The translations under genes were made by a program, and so were the position numbers. The notes under the pieces are model-generated. The model was not told the DNA's origin and ran no database searches. It saw only the letters and a program-made list of their open reading frames with translations. From Cyanobacteria bacterium UBA6984 (GTDB lineage Bacteria > Cyanobacteriota > Vampirovibrionia > Gastranaerophilales > Gastranaerophilaceae), in NCBI GenBank assembly GCA_002450015.1, contig DJYG01000048.1:1-8933 (forward strand): DNA of 8,933 nt, read 5' to 3'. Position 1 is the stretch's first letter. Each line of letters starts with the position of its first letter. Below are positions 6,247 to 8,933 of the stretch, one piece after another.

Positions 6247-7105
6247 AAAAATTTTAGGGATATTGATAACATCGGTAGTATTTTGCTCATCTGCAAATGC
6301 TCAAGACTTATCTGCAATGTGTGCAGCACCTTATGATATGTCTTGGAAAAGCACAAGATTTTTAACAACCGTAACAGGCATGACATTTTTATCTCAATCA
6401 ATAGCAAATTCTATTATTAGAAATGAATTAAAAAAAGCTACCGGTTCAAAAGGCTTAAAAGCAAAAATGAAATCTTTTAGCGCTAATGATTTGGCAGCTG
6501 GAAGATTTAAGTCATTAAAAATATATGGCAAAAATTTAGATTTTAATGGAGTTTATGTTTCTAAATTTAATGCTGATACAATTTGTGATTTTAACTATGT
6601 AAAAGCTTCAAAGAAATCTGTTTTATTTAAAGAAAACTTTGCAATGAATTACTCTTTGAGTATTACAGATGACGATTTAAAGAAAACTGTTTTATCAAAA
6701 GATTATTTATCTTTCTTACACTCTTTAAACATTAAAATTGGCGGATTAAACCTATTAGAATTAAACAATGTTGATGTCAAATTTAAAGACGATAAATTTC
6801 ATTTCATTCTTGAAATGAATAACAGCATGTTTAGTTATAAATTACCGTTAAATCTTCACGTTTCATCAAAGATGAAAGTTGTAAACGGTCAAATTAAGGT
6901 TACGGAAGTTGCATTAGAAGATAAAAATCAAAAAATAAATCTTTCGCAAATTACAAATATGCTTAACTTAATAAACCCTTTAAACTTTACGGTTGATATA
7001 ATGGGAAACAAAAAAACAAAAATGGCTGTTAAAAATATTGATATAAAAGGTGATACTCTTATTGTTGACGGAACACTGTTTATACCGAAAAATACAATTG
7101 AATAA
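6239..7105 (+). CDS. Secreted DUF2993 / LmeA-like lipid-binding protein
   Basis: The 288-residue product starts with a clear signal peptide, MFKKILGILITSVVFCSSANA, with an A-N-A signal-peptidase I site at about 19-21, so it should be periplasmic. From about 45 onward the pattern fits the DUF2993/LmeA family, which includes cyanobacterial members and a mycobacterial phospholipid-binding protein: 'GRFKSLKIYGKNLDFNGVYVS' (88-108), then ITDDDLKKTVLS (142-153), alternating strands with VNGQIKVTEVAL (215-226), and a closing strand pair ending DTLIVDGTLFIP (272-283). Two cysteines remain in the mature part (28, 116) and might form a disulfide. It overlaps truB by eight bases and is 16 bases ahead of the GerMN gene, which suggests shared transcription and an envelope role. 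Family assignment is by pattern only. Lipid binding is inferred, and the specific substrate is unknown. Confidence 0.6.
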   Translation: MFKKILGILITSVVFCSSANAQDLSAMCAAPYDMSWKSTRFLTTVTGMTFLSQSIANSIIRNELKKATGSKGLKAKMKSFSANDLAAGRFKSLKIYGKNLDFNGVYVSKFNADTICDFNYVKASKKSVLFKENFAMNYSLSITDDDLKKTVLSKDYLSFLHSLNIKIGGLNLLELNNVDVKFKDDKFHFILEMNNSMFSYKLPLNLHVSSKMKVVNGQIKVTEVALEDKNQKINLSQITNMLNLINPLNFTVDIMGNKKTKMAVKNIDIKGDTLIVDGTLFIPKNTIE

Positions 7106-7121
7106 ATGTTAGAGGTTTAAT

Positions 7122-7715
7122 ATGAATAATTTTTTAAAAATAGGTTTAGTTGTAATAGCAATATTATCTGCAATTTATATAAAAATGGCATTTTTTGGAA
7201 GTCCTGACGTTGTTGAGGACAACAATCAAATAACAAATAACGAAGTGCAAGAACCGGTAGAAGAAAAAACAAACAAAAAAGATGAAATAAAATATCAAAT
7301 TGTTAATGTTTTTTTTATTGCTCATAATGAAAATGGAGAAGAAGTTTATAGAGCCGTAAAAAGAGAATATATTCCTGAATATGGTTCTCAACTAAAATAT
7401 GCAGTAAAATCTTTAATAAACGGTCCAACGGAAAAAGAAAAAAAAGCAGGTGTATATACTGAAATACCTTCAGGCACAAGATTAATTTCTCTTACAGAAT
7501 CACCGTCAAGAGTTGTTATAAACTTAACTTCCGATTTTGAAAACGGAGGGGGAACTGATGGTATATATAAACGTTTGTTTCAATTAATAAAAACAGTAAA
7601 AATTAATTCTAATTTACCATTATATTTACAGCTTGATGGCAAACAAATTGATGTTATCGGCGGTGAAGGAGTTATGATTAATCAACCTTTAAGTGAGGAC
7701 TTCGCAAATGAATAA
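7122..7715 (+). CDS. Membrane-anchored GerMN-domain protein
   Basis: The 197-residue product has one N-terminal transmembrane segment (about 5-24), an Asn/Glu-rich linker (about 27-55), and then a GerMN domain (about 58-188). Domain hallmarks are LKYAVKSLINGPTEKEKKAG (91-110), EIPSGTRLISL (114-124) and VVINLTSDFENGGG (131-144), matching the family pattern L..GPT....G....IP.GT.L......V.V.LS..F. In Bacillus subtilis, GerM works in the sporulation feeding-tube complex. The domain is also widespread in non-sporulating bacteria, often near cell-wall genes, where its role is not settled. The start follows AGAGG by six bases. The protein would sit on the outer face of the inner membrane. Its stop overlaps the next gene's start by eight bases (ATGAATAA), the same arrangement as at the truB junction. 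Confidence 0.8.
   Translation: MNNFLKIGLVVIAILSAIYIKMAFFGSPDVVEDNNQITNNEVQEPVEEKTNKKDEIKYQIVNVFFIAHNENGEEVYRAVKREYIPEYGSQLKYAVKSLINGPTEKEKKAGVYTEIPSGTRLISLTESPSRVVINLTSDFENGGGTDGIYKRLFQLIKTVKINSNLPLYLQLDGKQIDVIGGEGVMINQPLSEDFANE
7694..7698 (+). promoter_or_regulatory. Ribosome binding site deciding the ATG at 7708
   Basis: TGAGG ends nine bases before ATG at 7708. A GTG at 7693 in the same frame would lie within the Shine-Dalgarno sequence itself and has nothing suitable upstream, so the ATG is preferred. Confidence 0.6.
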
Positions 7716-7980
7716 AGATTTAGATTATTATTTAAACCTTGATTGGACATTAATTGAAGGAACTGATTTGGATTTTAACGGTAATCCTTATCACTATATA
7801 GAAATTAAAGAAATTCCAAGTTTTGCATTTTGTGCAAAAACAATAGAAAAGGCAAGAGAAAATTATAAACATCAATTAAAACTGCAGTTAATGCTTATGC
7901 TTCAAGATGGTGATGATATTCCAGAACCTGGTGAAGAAGAAGATGACATTGATTGGGAAAGCATGTGTCCCGGTGGTTAA
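7708..7980 (+). CDS. Small HicB-like acidic protein, no HicA partner
   Basis: This is a 90-residue protein I cannot name with certainty. It shows the layout of the HicB antitoxin N-terminal fold: an opening strand DYYLNLDWTLIEG (6-18), a second strand NPYHYIEIKEIPSFAFC (26-42, where HicB has its 'VPDLPG' turn), an amphipathic helix TIEKARENYKHQLKLQLMLML (45-65, where HicB has 'T.EEA..NA.EAL'), and the closing DGDDIPEP (67-74). An acidic tail with two Cys in the whole protein (42, 87) follows, and there is no C-terminal DNA-binding domain. No HicA-type toxin (about 60 residues with a dsRBD-like fold) is seen on either side. The gene overlaps the GerMN gene by eight bases and precedes the permease by nine. 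The resemblance is by pattern only. It may be a stand-alone regulatory or binding protein rather than an antitoxin. Confidence 0.55.
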   Translation: MNKDLDYYLNLDWTLIEGTDLDFNGNPYHYIEIKEIPSFAFCAKTIEKARENYKHQLKLQLMLMLQDGDDIPEPGEEEDDIDWESMCPGG

Positions 7981-7989
7981 AACAGTTAT

Positions 7990-8832
7990 ATGAGAAGATT
8001 TTTTGAAAAATTTACATCTCATTTTATATTGATAGTAATCTCATTGCTATCAATATTTCCGTTTATTTGGCTAATTTCAACATCCTTAAAAGGGGCTGGA
8101 GAAAATATTTTTGCATATCCCCCAACCATTATACCTAATGATTTTACTTTTGATAATTATATTGGGGTATGGAAAAAAGTTAATTTTATGGCATATTTTT
8201 GGAATAGCATGATTGTTGCAGGAGCGACAGTTATTTTAAATCTTGTTTTATCATCATTAGCTGCATATCCTTTGGCAAGAATGAATTTTGCAGGGAAAAA
8301 AATAACATTTTTTGCAGTATTAGCAACCATAATGATACCTTTTCAAGCCATAATGCTTCCTGTTTATTTAATTACAATAAAACTGAATATGATGGACACT
8401 GTTAACAATTTTATGGGTTATCTTGGCTTAGTATTACCATTTGCAGTAAGCGCTTTTGGCATATTCCTAATGCGTCAAGCTTTTTTAGCCATACCAAAAG
8501 AAATGGAAGAAGCTGCAATTGTTGATGGATGCAATGTTTTTCAAATGTTCTGGAAAGTTATTATCCCAATGGTAAAACCTTCTCTTGCGGTTTTAGCAAT
8601 TTTTACATTTATAGGTTCGTGGGGAGAATTTTTATGGCCAAGCATTGTTCTAACTAAAGAATCTATGTACACACTCCCTGTTGGAGTTAATAACCTTCAA
8701 GGAATGTTTAGCGCAAATTGGAGATTTATTGCCGCAGGTTCAATTTTGTCAACAATTCCAATTTTAATATTTTTCCTTGCAATGCAAAAATATTTTATTT
8801 CCGGTGAAAATGAAGGTGCTGTAAAAGGTTAA
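7990..8832 (+). CDS. Carbohydrate ABC transporter permease (MalG/UgpE type)
   Basis: This is an inner-membrane permease subunit of a binding-protein-dependent importer for sugars or polyols. Six hydrophobic segments are visible, at about 12-31, 70-92, 106-128, 140-164, 197-218 and 248-268. The cytoplasmic EAA loop, which docks the ATPase, is EEAAIVDGCNVFQMFWKVIIP at 173-193, with the conserved Glu-Ala-Ala and Gly180 in place. The family-typical FIWLISTSLK near the N-terminus and NSMIVAGATVILNLVLSSLAAYPLAR (72-97) are also present. At 280 residues it has the usual length. No strong Shine-Dalgarno precedes the ATG; the nearest purine run, GGTGG at 7972-7976, is 13 bases away, so coupling to the upstream gene is likely. 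The partner permease, binding protein and ATPase are not in the window. The substrate cannot be told from this sequence. Confidence 0.92.
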   Translation: MRRFFEKFTSHFILIVISLLSIFPFIWLISTSLKGAGENIFAYPPTIIPNDFTFDNYIGVWKKVNFMAYFWNSMIVAGATVILNLVLSSLAAYPLARMNFAGKKITFFAVLATIMIPFQAIMLPVYLITIKLNMMDTVNNFMGYLGLVLPFAVSAFGIFLMRQAFLAIPKEMEEAAIVDGCNVFQMFWKVIIPMVKPSLAVLAIFTFIGSWGEFLWPSIVLTKESMYTLPVGVNNLQGMFSANWRFIAAGSILSTIPILIFFLAMQKYFISGENEGAVKG

Positions 8833-8863
8833 ATTCCTTCTCTTACAGGAAATCATGTCATAT

Positions 8864-8930
8864 CAATAATTTTCATGTTTTTAAATTTGTTACATTTCTT
8901 AATAAACAGCTAAAAACATGGCAATTATTG
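8864..8930. repeat. 20-base inverted repeat downstream of the permease
   Basis: The arms at 8864-8883 and 8911-8930 pair at 18 of 20 positions: CAATAATT/AATTATTG and CATGTTTTTA/TAAAAACATG are perfect, with a two-base break between them (one of these could be a G-T wobble). A 27-base loop separates the arms. The stem is AT-rich and lacks a G+C core with a following T-run, so it is not a classic terminator. It may be a transcript-end hairpin, an operator, or the edge of a small mobile or repeat element. Confidence 0.65.
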
Positions 8931-8933
8931 AAT

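Noticed and set aside
7164..7391. Minus-strand 75-codon frame
   Set aside because: It is antisense to the GerMN gene, and its Phe/Asn/Ile-rich product reflects AT-rich codons.
8834..8851. TTCCT...AGGAA hairpin right after the permease as a terminator
   Set aside because: The stem has only five bases with an eight-base loop and no T-run follows.

Overview
The window is AT-rich (roughly one third G+C by eye) and gene-dense. Every convincing gene lies on the + strand. The prepilin family at the left (Ala-Phe-Thr-Leu-Ala-Glu cleavage site, then a hydrophobic helix, then a 'VDINGKKG' loop) and a DUF2993/LmeA-like secreted protein next to a GerMN protein suggest a non-photosynthetic relative of Cyanobacteria, most like gut Gastranaerophilales (Melainabacteria/Vampirovibrionia). 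That placement is an inference from family resemblance and base composition; nothing in the window proves it.

Layout. Bases 1-283 hold no convincing gene. They contain several short palindromic elements that look like dispersed intergenic repeats. Bases 284-1150 encode a type IV pilin-like protein with an unusually long, odd leader that also looks derived from repeat DNA. A short gap (1151-1217) holds a good extended -10 promoter. From 1218 to 8832 nine genes follow in one run, with gaps or overlaps of at most 16 bases: prfA, ylxR, infB, rbfA, truB, a DUF2993/LmeA-like secreted protein, a membrane-anchored GerMN protein, a small HicB-like protein, and a MalG-type sugar ABC permease. The last 101 bases have no gene but contain a long inverted repeat.

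How the genes fit together. The first five form a translation module: peptide release at UAA/UAG (prfA), a small RNA-binding protein (ylxR), initiation (infB), 30S maturation (rbfA) and tRNA pseudouridine-55 synthesis (truB). This is the classic nusA-ylxR-infB-rbfA-truB cluster, except that prfA sits where nusA is expected. The next two are envelope proteins with export signals, and the HicB-like and permease genes appear to be accessory additions. The tight packing suggests co-transcription from the promoter before prfA. A second promoter-like sequence inside ylxR could boost infB and the genes after it.

Start codons were chosen from Shine-Dalgarno spacing. infB and truB most likely start with TTG, while the DUF2993-like and HicB-like genes are best started at internal ATGs at 6239 and 7708. 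All ten genes end in TAA.

No CRISPR array, transposase, tRNA or rRNA was recognised. The most interesting points are the repeat-derived prepilin leader, the terminal 20-base inverted repeat, the prfA-for-nusA arrangement with an internal infB promoter, and the orphan HicB-like gene within a translation operon.
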